Below, one piece after another: positions 19,161 to 28,304 of a DNA stretch of 64,000 bases; position 1 is the stretch's first letter, and every line of letters begins with the position of its first letter. Below the pieces are notes generated by a model. That model was given only the letters and a program-made list of their open reading frames with translations. It was not told where the DNA came from and ran no database searches. Origin of the DNA: an uncultured Glaciecola sp. (GTDB taxonomy: Bacteria; Pseudomonadota; Gammaproteobacteria; Enterobacterales; Alteromonadaceae); the NCBI GenBank assembly GCA_947496235.1, contig CANMCE010000012.1, positions 37,518-101,517 on the forward strand. The letters are read 5' to 3'. A program made the translations under genes and the position numbers.

Positions 19161-20595
19161 TCACCCGAGTCTTAAAAATAACCTCTTGTTGTTGCTCCAG
19201 CCAAAACCTTTCCCACAAGTTACTTAACACTGTTTTACGATATTGGGCACTCGCGCGAACATCATCAATGGGGGTAAACGCATTAAGCAGAATCTCTTTG
19301 CCAATTTCTACAATGGCTTTATCCTGCCAGTTTTTTCCAACGAGAGCGGTTTCTAACGCTGGACAATTAATGGGAGTTGCTGCCACACCACCGAAACCCG
19401 TCGCTAGCTTGGTTATTAGACCCTCATCGCTAACTTCTACTTTAAAAACGGCGCAAACTGCGGAGATATCATCTTCCATTCTTTTGGATATCTTATAGGC
19501 CGCTAACTTTGCGTGTTTTGTCAGTAATGGTATTTCTATTTTTGATATCCATTCATCGTCTGCTAGTTGAGTTGAACGGTAGCCGGTAAAAAAGTCTCTC
19601 AAGGGTAAGGTGCGCTCATTTATGCCATTGTCTGCGATAACGGAAGCGCCTAATGCCATTAAAACTGGTGGCATGTCTCCAATAGGCGAGGCATTAGCCA
19701 CATTACCCCCAAGTGTCGCTTGATTGCGGATAGGTAAAGAAGCGAACCGGTAAAATACATCTTTCAATTGAGGGAAATACTGCAATAAGGTTCCCGACAT
19801 TTCAGATAGAGAAACTGCAGCGCCGATCTGTATGTAGTCAGCATAAATTTCAATCTGTTTTAATTCGCTAACCTCAAACAAACTAATAATGTGCTCGAAT
19901 GATTTTAGTTTTTGCGTTATCTCCAAGCTTAAGTCTGTGCCGCCAGCAAGCAAAGGCGCTTCTGGGTGCATTTCTATGCACAATCTTAATGACTCTCGAT
20001 CTTTGGGAAGCATCAAACCTGATGTGGCTAAATCAGCCTTTTGTTTTTCTGCTAAGGAATTTAGGGTTTCAATGGTTTGTTGCGCAAGTTGATCGAAGCG
20101 ATCTTTTTTCGGCTTTTCACAAGCAAATAGAGCCGCATCAATGATAGGACGATAGCCAGTACAGCGACATAGATTGCCCGAAAGTGCGTGTAAAATATCT
20201 TCTCTACTCGGGTTTACTTGGTTGTGATAAAGGGAAAATAGAGACATAACAAAGCCAGGTGTACAGAACCCACATTGACTGCCATGAAAATCAGCCATCG
20301 CCTGTTGAACAGGATGTAAGCCTTGCTCAGTTGCCAAATATTCAACAGTGATAAGTTGTTTGCCGTTAATTGACGAAAGCAGAGCAATACAAGCATTAAT
20401 GGTTTTGTAGTGCAAATTGTTTCCATCTGGTGCAACAGTTGCGACGACAACCGTGCATGCACCGCAATCACCCGCAGCGCAGCCTTCTTTAGTACCTGTT
20501 GTCTTACGATACTCTCGCAGATACTGCAATACCGTTAAATCTGTTGGATAATCAGGTAGTTCAACAATATCCTTGTTGAGTAAAAATCGAATCAT
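19147..20595 (-). CDS. xdhA: Xanthine dehydrogenase, iron-sulphur and FAD subunit
   Basis: 482 residues from the ATG at 20595. A TTG six codons upstream is possible but less likely; a GAGG lies before the ATG. The order is a plant-type 2Fe-2S domain (cysteines in EGCAAGDCGACT), a second 2Fe-2S domain (CGFCTPGFVMS, LCRCTGYRPI), FAD-binding domain at about 185-360 (PLLAGGTDLSL, RNQATLGGNVANASP) and a CO-dehydrogenase flavoprotein C-terminal domain. It is the first gene of the xdhABC-uraD-uraH-guaD-puuD operon. A GACCAAATGGTC operator lies 77-88 bases upstream of the start, between this operon and the RutR-like regulator gene. Confidence 0.95.
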   Translation of the reverse strand: MIRFLLNKDIVELPDYPTDLTVLQYLREYRKTTGTKEGCAAGDCGACTVVVATVAPDGNNLHYKTINACIALLSSINGKQLITVEYLATEQGLHPVQQAMADFHGSQCGFCTPGFVMSLFSLYHNQVNPSREDILHALSGNLCRCTGYRPIIDAALFACEKPKKDRFDQLAQQTIETLNSLAEKQKADLATSGLMLPKDRESLRLCIEMHPEAPLLAGGTDLSLEITQKLKSFEHIISLFEVSELKQIEIYADYIQIGAAVSLSEMSGTLLQYFPQLKDVFYRFASLPIRNQATLGGNVANASPIGDMPPVLMALGASVIADNGINERTLPLRDFFTGYRSTQLADDEWISKIEIPLLTKHAKLAAYKISKRMEDDISAVCAVFKVEVSDEGLITKLATGFGGVAATPINCPALETALVGKNWQDKAIVEIGKEILLNAFTPIDDVRASAQYRKTVLSNLWERFWLEQQQEVIFKTRVIDHA

Positions 20596-20671
20596 GGAGT
20601 CTTTCTGCCTCAAATTATTGTCTTTTTATCACATCATATACATTGTATGTCAAAATCCCATTCAAAAACTA

Positions 20672-20683
20672 GACCAAATGGTC
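20672..20683. promoter_or_regulatory. RutR-like operator between xdhA and rutR
   Basis: GACCAAATGGTC: inverted GACCA and TGGTC half sites with a 2-base spacer, in the 197-base divergent gap. E. coli RutR is known to bind TTGACCA-NN-TGGTCAA. Five similar sites recur in this island, and the 12-mer is identical to the one at 23785. The regulator encoded next door is the obvious ligand, so autoregulation plus control of the xdh operon is inferred. Confidence 0.8.
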
Positions 20684-20792
20684 AGAAAAAGAGGTCTAAT
20701 CTTTTAAAATAAACATTTTTGCTAGCCTAGCGTTTTATGGCACTATGCATCATAAGTAATTAAGATTACAAAAATTATTAATCACAAAATAT

Positions 20793-21437
20793 ATGACTAA
20801 AAATAAGCGTGACGACGACCAAAAAGTCGGTGGAAGAAATAAATTAATTATTCTGAACGCCGCTGAAAAAGCTTTTGCTCAAAACGGTTTTAAAGGAACT
20901 AGTGTGCAACAAATTGCAGATGCTGCAAAACTGCCAAAAACCAATGTGCTTTATTATTTTAAAACCAAACAAGACCTTTACACCTCAGTGTTGAAGCGCA
21001 CCATGAAATTGTGGAATTCTCGCTTTGATTTAGCTTCTCCTGATGATGACCCTGCAGAGACCCTCGCTGCCTATATTTCAGAAAAAATGGAGATTTCCAG
21101 AACCCATCCTCTTTCATCGAAAATTTTTGCCATGGAAATTATTAACGGTGGACCCAATCTGGATGGGTATTTTGACGAAGAACATTTGCAGTGGATGACG
21201 CAAAGAGTCAGAGTTATAGAGCAATGGATTGCGGCTGGCAAAATGAAAAATGTGGATGCGCATTATTTGTTATTTCAAATATGGGCATCTACTCAGCACT
21301 ATGCTGATTTTTCAACCCAAATAACTCGGCTACGAGATAAGAAAATGCAAAAAGCCGATTTTGAAAAAGCAACCCAACACTTGATTGATGTAATTTTGAC
21401 AGGTTGCGGTTTACAAGTACCTGCCCAATACAAATAA
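20793..21437 (+). CDS. rutR: RutR-like TetR-family transcriptional regulator
   Basis: 214 residues. The N-terminal TetR helix-turn-helix is at about residues 18-65 (TSVQQIADAAKLPKTNVLYYF) and the ligand domain follows. Two stretches, KTNVLYYFKTKQDLY and IWASTQHYADF, closely resemble E. coli RutR, which senses uracil and thymine. The operators scattered through this island match the RutR box, so this is very likely the local repressor. The effector here may be a purine or ureide rather than a pyrimidine, since no rut or pyrimidine catabolic genes are visible. It is divergent from xdhA and cotranscribed with puuE nine bases downstream. Confidence 0.82.
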   Translation: MTKNKRDDDQKVGGRNKLIILNAAEKAFAQNGFKGTSVQQIADAAKLPKTNVLYYFKTKQDLYTSVLKRTMKLWNSRFDLASPDDDPAETLAAYISEKMEISRTHPLSSKIFAMEIINGGPNLDGYFDEEHLQWMTQRVRVIEQWIAAGKMKNVDAHYLLFQIWASTQHYADFSTQITRLRDKKMQKADFEKATQHLIDVILTGCGLQVPAQYK

Positions 21438-21446
21438 GAGAAAACT

Positions 21447-22352
21447 ATGAGTTACCCAAGAGATTTAGTTGGTTACGGTGCAACTCCACCTCATCCGAAG
21501 TGGCCTGATAATGCTAAAATTGCGGTGCAATTTGTACTGAATTATGAAGAAGGGGGCGAAAACTGTGTTTTGCATGGGGATCCCGCTTCTGAAAAATTTC
21601 TGTCTGAAATTGTAGGAGCAGAAGCTTACGAAGATCGCCATTTGAGCATGGAATCCATTTATGAATATGGTAGTCGAGCAGGGTTTTGGCGGTTATTCCG
21701 CTTGCTGACTAAACATCAGATTCCGACCACAGTGTTTGGTGTAACTATGGCCATGCAGCGGCATCCCGAAGCAGTACAGGCCATGCTTGATGCAGAATGG
21801 GAAATTGCCAGTCATGCAATGCGGTGGATTCATTTCCAGCATATGGATATCGACACTGAACGAAAGATGATTGATGAATCTATACTGTTACACAAACAAT
21901 TGACCGGTAAAAAGCCGGCCGGTTGGTATACTGGGCGCACAAGTCCAAATACGTTAAAACTGATTGCAGAGCGTGATGATATTATGTATTGCGCTGATTC
22001 TTATGCAGATGATTTGCCTTATTATGAGCACAACTACAGCAAGCCATTATTGATAGTGCCTTACACCTTAGATACAAATGATATGCGTTTTGCAACGCCC
22101 CAAGGCTTTAACACAGGTGAGCACTTTTTTCAGTATTTAAAGGATGCGTTTGATACCTTGTATGAAGAGGGCAAAGAGCAACCTAAGATGTTATCTATTG
22201 GACTACATTGTCGGTTAGTTGGTCGTCCTGGGCGAATTGCAGGACTAAAGCGCTTTATTGAATACGTGAAAAGTCATGATCGTGTTTGGTTTGCCACAAG
22301 AGAACAAATTGCTGAGCATTGGATCAATCATTTTCCATTTGAAGAACTGTAG
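21447..22352 (+). CDS. puuE: Allantoinase, polysaccharide-deacetylase type
   Basis: 301 residues. PuuE hydrolyses allantoin to allantoate and is unrelated to the AllB amidohydrolase type. The start SYPRDLVGYGATPPHPKWP and the block FVLNYEEGGENCVLHGD are diagnostic of this NodB-fold group, as are EIASHAMRWIHFQ and GWYTGRTSPNT. It is cytosolic. It follows the regulator gene directly and ends at a strong bidirectional terminator. It links the UraD product with AllC. Confidence 0.93.
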   Translation: MSYPRDLVGYGATPPHPKWPDNAKIAVQFVLNYEEGGENCVLHGDPASEKFLSEIVGAEAYEDRHLSMESIYEYGSRAGFWRLFRLLTKHQIPTTVFGVTMAMQRHPEAVQAMLDAEWEIASHAMRWIHFQHMDIDTERKMIDESILLHKQLTGKKPAGWYTGRTSPNTLKLIAERDDIMYCADSYADDLPYYEHNYSKPLLIVPYTLDTNDMRFATPQGFNTGEHFFQYLKDAFDTLYEEGKEQPKMLSIGLHCRLVGRPGRIAGLKRFIEYVKSHDRVWFATREQIAEHWINHFPFEEL

Positions 22353-22354
22353 AA

Positions 22355-22384
22355 TTGGATGTCCAAATTTCTTTGGACATCCAA
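22355..22384. terminator. Bidirectional terminator between puuE and the NCS2 permease
   Basis: A perfect 13-bp stem, TTGGATGTCCAAA with its complement, closes on a four-base TTTC loop. It begins two bases past the puuE stop and lies six bases from the convergent permease stop, so it serves both transcripts. Confidence 0.85.
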
Positions 22385-22390
22385 GCTGGC

Positions 22391-23722
22391 TTATTTTAGA
22401 TCAAAAATATACCTGAGAATGAAAACGGCGGCTAATAAATAGGTGATTAAACTAACTTGTTTAAATCGTCCACAACCTAACATTATCCCCACATAGGTAA
22501 TAAATCCTAAGGCAATACCTTCGCTGATACTAAACGTCAGTGGCATTGCTATCAAAGCAACAGTAGCCGTGGCAAGCGCGCCTAAATCGTCAAAGTCTAG
22601 CAGGCGAATAGAATCCATCATTAAAATACCCACCATTACCAAGGCTGGTGTAGTGGCCATAAGCGGGATGACCTTCATCAGTGGCGTCAAAAATAGTGAG
22701 AGTATAAAACAGAGAGCTACTACAACAGCGGTTAATCCTGTTCTGCCTCCGGCTGAAACCCCTGCGGCTGACTCTACATAACTTGTAACTGGAGAAGTAC
22801 CAATAGCAGCACCAGCAATACTAGCGGCAGCATCAGCATTCATAGCTGGGCCAATTTTAGGTAGTTTGCCGTCTTTATCTAACAGATTTGCACGGCGGCT
22901 AACGCCGATAAGCGTGCCTATAGTGTCGAACATGTTCACAAACATCAGGGCGAATATCAGATCCCAAGTTTCTGCAAAATGCTCAATGGGATACCAAATA
23001 TCCATCATCATAAAGGTATCAGAAATTGGCTCTGGAGCACCTACTACAGCGTCAGGAACTGGTGTAAGGAAACCTTCCTCTACAGGGACAAAGGCTCCAA
23101 CCAAGGTCAAAACGATGATGGAAATTAAAATACCGCCAGTGACGTTTTTGATAGTTAACACTATGGTGAGTAATATTCCCGCTAGCGCCAATAGAACTGG
23201 GGCCGAAGATAAGTCACCTATAGTGACAAAAGTCGCTTGATTGTCGACCACTAAGCCAGCATTTTTAAGTCCAATAAAGGCAATAAAAAGCCCAATTCCA
23301 CACTGAACACCAATTTTAAGAGCGGGTGGAATAGCTTCAGCTATTTTAGTGCGTACTCCTGTAAGTGTTAGCAACAGAAAAATTACACCGTTCCAAAAAA
23401 CAATACCAAGTGCCGCTTCCCAAGAGATTTCTCGGGTCATACAGATAGTAAAGGTAAAAAACGCATTTAGTCCCATGCCTGGCGCCAGTGCGATGGGATA
23501 ATTAGTAAATGCAGCCATTAGCAATGTACCAATACATGCAGCTAAGGCGGTGACTGTAATCAATCCAGCAACCGGCATTCCACTTAATCCTAATATGCTT
23601 GGATTGACTACCAATATATAAGACATGGCAGCAAAAGTTGTAAGGCCAGCAATGACTTCATTTTTAACGTTTGAGCCATGGGCGCTGAGATGAAAAATTC
23701 GCTCTAAAACATTGACTGCCAT
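22391..23722 (-). CDS. NCS2 family purine permease, AzgA/GhxP-like
   Basis: 443 residues with about 12-14 membrane segments. The opening (ERIFHLSAHGSNVKNEVIAGLTTFAAM, given here as separate blocks ERIFHLSAHGS and EVIAGLTTFAAM), the APGMGLNAFFTF helix and GTSPVTSYVESAAGVSAGGRTG near residue 300 are the hallmarks of the AzgA branch. This branch takes up adenine, guanine or hypoxanthine by proton symport. It is convergent with puuE and divergent from the adenine deaminase gene, with a RutR-like operator in the shared promoter region 63-74 bases upstream. Import of adenine or guanine for the deaminases fits well. Confidence 0.9.
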   Translation of the reverse strand: MAVNVLERIFHLSAHGSNVKNEVIAGLTTFAAMSYILVVNPSILGLSGMPVAGLITVTALAACIGTLLMAAFTNYPIALAPGMGLNAFFTFTICMTREISWEAALGIVFWNGVIFLLLTLTGVRTKIAEAIPPALKIGVQCGIGLFIAFIGLKNAGLVVDNQATFVTIGDLSSAPVLLALAGILLTIVLTIKNVTGGILISIIVLTLVGAFVPVEEGFLTPVPDAVVGAPEPISDTFMMMDIWYPIEHFAETWDLIFALMFVNMFDTIGTLIGVSRRANLLDKDGKLPKIGPAMNADAAASIAGAAIGTSPVTSYVESAAGVSAGGRTGLTAVVVALCFILSLFLTPLMKVIPLMATTPALVMVGILMMDSIRLLDFDDLGALATATVALIAMPLTFSISEGIALGFITYVGIMLGCGRFKQVSLITYLLAAVFILRYIFDLK

Positions 23723-23784
23723 AATTTTATTCTCTTATTTTTGGGCATATTGATTTGACTAACTTGGACATTAAGCAATATTCT

Positions 23785-23796
23785 GACCAAATGGTC
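23785..23796. promoter_or_regulatory. RutR-like operator between permease and adenine deaminase
   Basis: GACCAAATGGTC, identical to the site at 20672. It lies in the 236-base divergent gap, 63-74 bases before the permease start and about 162 before the deaminase start. It probably controls the permease and perhaps both genes. Confidence 0.8.
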
Positions 23797-23958
23797 TAAT
23801 TTGTGCTAATTTGTACCAATAAACGCCAAAGCGCCAAGAAATAAGTGTTTTTAATGAAGTTTCGAACGCTGGCAATAACTAACTTGCCATAAGATAATTA
23901 AAATTAACAATATGGTTGAACGATTTTGGTGCAAAATTATTACTTTAAGGACAATTGA

Positions 23959-24948
23959 ATGTCGTTGAAAAAGCTGATTGCAGCCTTACCAAAAGCTGAA
24001 TTACATTTACATATTGAAGGTACACTTGAGCCTGAGCTTATGTGGAAATTGGCTAACAAACATAAAATAACCCTACCTTATGCTTCAGTAGAAGAGATAA
24101 AAGCCGCCTATAAGTTTGAAGATTTACAAAGCTTTTTGGATTTGTATTACCAGGGCGCAGATGTGCTAAAGAATCAAGACGACTTTTACCAACTGATGTG
24201 GGAATATTTAACTCGCTGTCGCGAACAGAATATAGTGCACAGTGAAATTATGTTTGACCCTCAAACTCATACCCAAAGGGGAGTTGGCTTCGATATTTTT
24301 ATGCCTGGATTTATCAAGGCTATTCAGCAGGCTGAGAAAGAGTGGGGCATGTCAGTTGGACTAATCATGAGCTTTTTGCGTCATTTGAGCCAAGAAGATG
24401 CGTTTGATACGTTAACCGCTGCGCAACCCTATTATCAATATATTCAATCGATTGGGTTAGATTCATCAGAATTAGGTAACCCACCAAGCAAGTTTGAAAA
24501 GGTGTTTGAAAAAGCTAAATCTTTAGGTTTTTACCTTGTTGCACATGCAGGTGAAGAGGGACCTCCCGAATATATTTGGCAAGCGCTAAACCTCTTAAAG
24601 GTAGACCGCATCGATCATGGCGTTCGTTGCCAAGAAGATGAAGCATTGATGCAAAAATTAAAGCAAGACAAAATGGCCTTGACCGTTTGCCCATTAAGTA
24701 ATTTAAAACTCTGCGTTATCGATAAGATGGAAGAGCACAATATTTTATCACTCTTAGAACAAGGCTTAAAAGTGACAGTAAACTCTGATGATCCCAGTTA
24801 TTTTGGTGGCTACATGAATGAAAACTTTATAGCACTTTATGAGCATTTAGGCATGACTGAGTCGCAATTGAAACAGCTTATCATTAATGGTTTCGAAGCC
24901 AGCTTTTTACCAGATGATATTAAGCAAAAATGGATTGCTAAGCTTTAG
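23959..24948 (+). CDS. Adenine deaminase (adenosine-deaminase fold)
   Basis: 329 residues. Metal and catalytic residues are visible: HLHIEGT (HxH), His in VAHAGEEG with the catalytic Glu, DHG, and [11 protein letters not shown] with the metal Asp. The SELGNPP insert and the [10 protein letters not shown] ending are typical of the adenine deaminase branch (fungal Aah1 and the bacterial type) rather than true adenosine deaminases. The product would be hypoxanthine for XdhABC. AAGGA precedes the ATG by seven bases. Adenosine deaminase remains the alternative, as names in databases mix the two. Confidence 0.88.
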   Translation: MSLKKLIAALPKAELHLHIEGTLEPELMWKLANKHKITLPYASVEEIKAAYKFEDLQSFLDLYYQGADVLKNQDDFYQLMWEYLTRCREQNIVHSEIMFDPQTHTQRGVGFDIFMPGFIKAIQQAEKEWGMSVGLIMSFLRHLSQEDAFDTLTAAQPYYQYIQSIGLDSSELGNPPSKFEKVFEKAKSLGFYLVAHAGEEGPPEYIWQALNLLKVDRIDHGVRCQEDEALMQKLKQDKMALTVCPLSNLKLCVIDKMEEHNILSLLEQGLKVTVNSDDPSYFGGYMNENFIALYEHLGMTESQLKQLIINGFEASFLPDDIKQKWIAKL

Positions 24949-25001
24949 AACACGAAATTAGGGGCTTGGGGTAGTTTGCGAACAATTGGATGAATTAAAC
25001 G

Positions 25002-26234
25002 CTATGATTTGGAAAGTGCGACTAGGGTGTTATTAAGAACCTCTAAAGCAACTTTCACATCAACTTCCAAAACAGACTCATCTGGATGGTGGCTGATGCC
25101 TTTGTGACATCGCATAAATAACATCGCCATAGGACATAATTTGGCCATTTCCATGGCGTCGTGACCTGCGCCTGAAGCAAGATGCAACGGCCGATAGCCA
25201 GTTTTGCTAATGGCAGTTGATAGTACTTGTTGTAAATCTAAGTCGCAGCTTACTGCATCTGCATTGTGGGTTTCTCGCTGGCTTATATTTACATCTCGTT
25301 TATTTGCAATTTCGCTGACGTGTTGTTGAATATCTGCTAAAACATTGTCACGTTGTTCGTCATTTTCACTGCGTATATCAAGGGTAAATACGGTTTGTCC
25401 TGAAATTACATTGACGCCGTTAGGCTTGTTTAGAACTTTTCCTACAGTAGCAACAACACCGCCTTCTTTGGCGAGTTTTTCTACCATTAAAATCATTTCC
25501 GAAGTGGCGCAAAGGGCATCTTGTCGCATGTGCATTGGCACTGTGCCTGCATGACCCGCCATTCCGGTAACAGTAAATTCAATGCGGCGAGCTCCGGCAA
25601 TAGCTGTGACTACGCCTACGGGTAGATTTTGTTGTTCTAATACAGGTCCTTGCTCAATATGTAATTCAAGAAAGGCGAGTAGATTTTCCTTGGGCAGTGC
25701 CGCTTTCTTTACTTGATGAAAATCCAGTCCAACAGTTGCTAAAGCATCCGAAACGGTAATGCCATTGCTGTCAGCAAGATGCTCCCATTGGTCTGGCCAA
25801 TTACCTGTCAGCGCTCGACTTCCTAATAGCGTTGAACCAAACCTTGTTCCTTCTTCATCACCGAACCCGACGATATCAACGTGGAAAGGCAAAGCTATAC
25901 CACTTTCATGGTAGCCATGAATTAACGCTAGAGGCGCCAACACGCCCATCATGCCATCGTAGCGGCCACCATTCGGTACTGTGTCCAAATGACTGCCAAT
26001 GATAAGGCGTTTAGCATCTGGGTTAGACGAAACATATCGACCCCAGCAATTGGCTGCCTGATCTTGCCAACAAGTCATGCCGGCTTGTTGCATCCACTCA
26101 GTCACTAAGGCATTTGCTTGCATATGCTCGGCTGTCAAATATCGTCGATCAATAAAACTAGCGTTTTGACTGATAGCGCCAAGGCTATCACATCTTTCCA
26201 TGGTTAACTGAGCTAGAGATGCGAAATCAAGCAT
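25002..26234 (-). CDS. allC: Allantoate amidohydrolase
   Basis: 410 residues of the M20 metallopeptidase family, hydantoinase/carbamoylase branch. It converts allantoate to (S)-ureidoglycine, carbon dioxide and ammonia. Binuclear metal ligands appear in IGSHLDTVPNGG, the DEEGTRFG Glu pair, the LELHIEQGPVLE His and the SGAGHDAM His region. AllC and N-carbamoyl-amino-acid hydrolases look alike, but its place directly after pucG decides for AllC. The start overlaps the pucG end by eight bases. It is the last gene of a five-gene minus-strand operon that starts with an amidase gene near 31056. Confidence 0.9.
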   Translation of the reverse strand: MLDFASLAQLTMERCDSLGAISQNASFIDRRYLTAEHMQANALVTEWMQQAGMTCWQDQAANCWGRYVSSNPDAKRLIIGSHLDTVPNGGRYDGMMGVLAPLALIHGYHESGIALPFHVDIVGFGDEEGTRFGSTLLGSRALTGNWPDQWEHLADSNGITVSDALATVGLDFHQVKKAALPKENLLAFLELHIEQGPVLEQQNLPVGVVTAIAGARRIEFTVTGMAGHAGTVPMHMRQDALCATSEMILMVEKLAKEGGVVATVGKVLNKPNGVNVISGQTVFTLDIRSENDEQRDNVLADIQQHVSEIANKRDVNISQRETHNADAVSCDLDLQQVLSTAISKTGYRPLHLASGAGHDAMEMAKLCPMAMLFMRCHKGISHHPDESVLEVDVKVALEVLNNTLVALSKS

Positions 26235-27453
26235 GGGCAGTTCCAGCGTATACAGCTAAAGCGGCATCAACTGCTTCGCCTAAAGGCATTTTATGACCTG
26301 CTCGTCGAAGCACAGACTCTAGTGATTGTAATGTATTGAGAACAGCATCAATGCGAGCGTTATACCCCATGGTGCCAATACGCCAAATTTTACCTTTCAA
26401 AGGTCCGAAACTGGTGCCAATTTCAATATTGAAAGTCAGTAGCATTTCACTGCGAATAGCCTCGCCGTCCACGTTGTCAGGAATATAAACGCCTACTACA
26501 TTGGTCATTTTATGAGAAAGGTCACCAAAAGGTTTTAAGTTAAGTGCTTTTACACCAGCTAACATAGCATCACCAGCTAATTGATGACGTTTAATGACCG
26601 CATCTTGACCTTCATCTAGTAGGTTGATTGCGCATTCGCGAGCACAAAACAGCATTGATGCTGCTTCGGTATGGTGATTGAGTCTTTCTTCGCCCCAGTA
26701 ATCCATAATCATGGGTAAATCAAAATAGTTTGACCGAATACGACTGCCTTTGGCGTCTGTGTGGTGTGCATCACGGATCCCAGCTTCTACATGATGACGT
26801 TTTCGTACCATATCCACGTAACGATCACTTAACGTAATTGGGGCGCTTCCTGAGGGACCACCTAAACATTTTTGTAACCCCACTGAGACCGCATCTAAAC
26901 CCCATGCATCTGTTTCGAACGGGTTGCCGCCAATTGAAGCTGTTGCATCACTGTAGAAAATGACATCGTGTTTTTGACAGATTTCACCCAGCGCTTCTAA
27001 AGGTTGTAACATGGTTGTAGAGGTGTCACCTTGTACCACTGCCAAAACTTTAGGTTTGACTTGCTTGATAGCTTGCTCTATTTGTTCTGGTTCAAACACC
27101 TCACCCCAAGGCACTTCGATAGTGTGAACATCGGCATCTGCACGCTCAGCAATTTCTGCCAGTAAGTGCCCGAAACGGCCAAAAATTGGCACTAACACTT
27201 TATCTCCAGGCTCAATACAAGACACTAAAACTGCTTCAATGCCAGCTCTGGATGTACCATCAATCAAGAGTGTTTGTTTGTTGGTGGTGTTAAATACTTT
27301 TCGATACAAATCCATGACTTCGTTCATATAGCCTGTCATGACAGGATCATATTGCCCAACCAACTGTGTTGACATTGCTGTTAACACTCGTGGATAGCAA
27401 TTGATAGGGCCTGGACCCATCAATAAACGAGGAGGAGGGGATAGTATTTTCAT
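26227..27453 (-). CDS. pucG: (S)-Ureidoglycine-glyoxylate aminotransferase
   Basis: 408 residues, a fold-type I PLP enzyme of the class V / serine-pyruvate aminotransferase group. The PLP lysine is Lys195 in SVGLQKCLGGPSG. The sequences LLMGPGPINCYPRVL at the start and SDATASIGGNPFETD before the lysine fit the family. PucG (HpxJ in Klebsiella) transfers the amino group of ureidoglycine to glyoxylate, giving oxalurate and glycine. The family also contains alanine-glyoxylate transaminases, so the substrate is assigned from the overlap with allC and from HpxW upstream. Confidence 0.88.
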   Translation of the reverse strand: MKILSPPPRLLMGPGPINCYPRVLTAMSTQLVGQYDPVMTGYMNEVMDLYRKVFNTTNKQTLLIDGTSRAGIEAVLVSCIEPGDKVLVPIFGRFGHLLAEIAERADADVHTIEVPWGEVFEPEQIEQAIKQVKPKVLAVVQGDTSTTMLQPLEALGEICQKHDVIFYSDATASIGGNPFETDAWGLDAVSVGLQKCLGGPSGSAPITLSDRYVDMVRKRHHVEAGIRDAHHTDAKGSRIRSNYFDLPMIMDYWGEERLNHHTEAASMLFCARECAINLLDEGQDAVIKRHQLAGDAMLAGVKALNLKPFGDLSHKMTNVVGVYIPDNVDGEAIRSEMLLTFNIEIGTSFGPLKGKIWRIGTMGYNARIDAVLNTLQSLESVLRRAGHKMPLGEAVDAALAVYAGTAHA

Positions 27454-27462
27454 GTGTGAATC

Positions 27463-28281
27463 CTAGAGTAAAGCTTGAGCTAACATACGAAGCCCAGTAA
27501 TAATGAGGACAATTGCAAAGATACGCTTTAACATTTTAGCATCTAACTTACTGGCAATATTTGCGCCTATAGGCGCGAATATTACTGTTAAAGGTACAAT
27601 ACATATAAAGCCTACTAAGTTGACCAACCCATAGGTGCCAAAAGGTGCGTCTTCAGGTGCTGTGCCTGCCACTAGAAGCGTTAGGGCGGCTGGTAACGAG
27701 ATAATTAATCCAACCGCAGCTGCAGTGCCTACTGCTTTATGCGCAGGGTAATTGCAAAAAGTTAGGGTGGGCACTGTAAGGGTTCCACCGCCTATGCCGA
27801 CCATAGAGCTAAATAATCCTATGCAAGCGGCCATTATACTTTGACCAACACGTCCAGGAAGTCCATTAAAAATGGCATCTTTTCGACCTACGATCATATT
27901 GATCGCCGAAAGTGTCGCTATAACGCCAAATAAAATGGTGAGCCATTGCCCGTTTACTTGAGTCACCAAATAACTACCAATAAGCACGCCGATGAGAATA
28001 AATAGTGCCCACTTTTTTAGCAGGTCAAAATCCACATTGCCTTTTGCGTTGTGGGCTCTAATAGAGCTAATCGAGGTGGGTACTATGGTAGCCAAAGAAG
28101 TAGCAGTCGCCACTACCATAGCGGTTTCAGGTGACACACCTAAAGCTTGGAATAGAAAATAAAGCACAGGCACAATCACTATTCCACCGCCAACGCCCAA
28201 TAGACCTGCTAATAAACCAGCGAACACGCCAGTTCCAGCTAAGCCGATAATGGTGGTGAAATTTTCTAAAATAAAATCCAT
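27463..28281 (-). CDS. TauE/SafE family membrane exporter
   Basis: 272 residues with about eight membrane segments in two related halves. Each half opens with a glycine-rich motif (GLLGVGGGIVIVPVLYFL and SSMVGIGGGTLTVPTL). TauE/SafE proteins move sulphite, sulphoacetate or other small organic anions across the inner membrane. It lies between hpxW and pucG on the same strand with gaps of only 9 and 23 bases, so it is part of the ureide operon. By position it could export or import oxalate, oxamate or oxalurate; this is inference, and no substrate motif is known to me. Confidence 0.85.
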   Translation of the reverse strand: MDFILENFTTIIGLAGTGVFAGLLAGLLGVGGGIVIVPVLYFLFQALGVSPETAMVVATATSLATIVPTSISSIRAHNAKGNVDFDLLKKWALFILIGVLIGSYLVTQVNGQWLTILFGVIATLSAINMIVGRKDAIFNGLPGRVGQSIMAACIGLFSSMVGIGGGTLTVPTLTFCNYPAHKAVGTAAAVGLIISLPAALTLLVAGTAPEDAPFGTYGLVNLVGFICIVPLTVIFAPIGANIASKLDAKMLKRIFAIVLIITGLRMLAQALL

Positions 28282-28304
28282 GGTTAAATCGTTCCAAATA
28301 AGTG

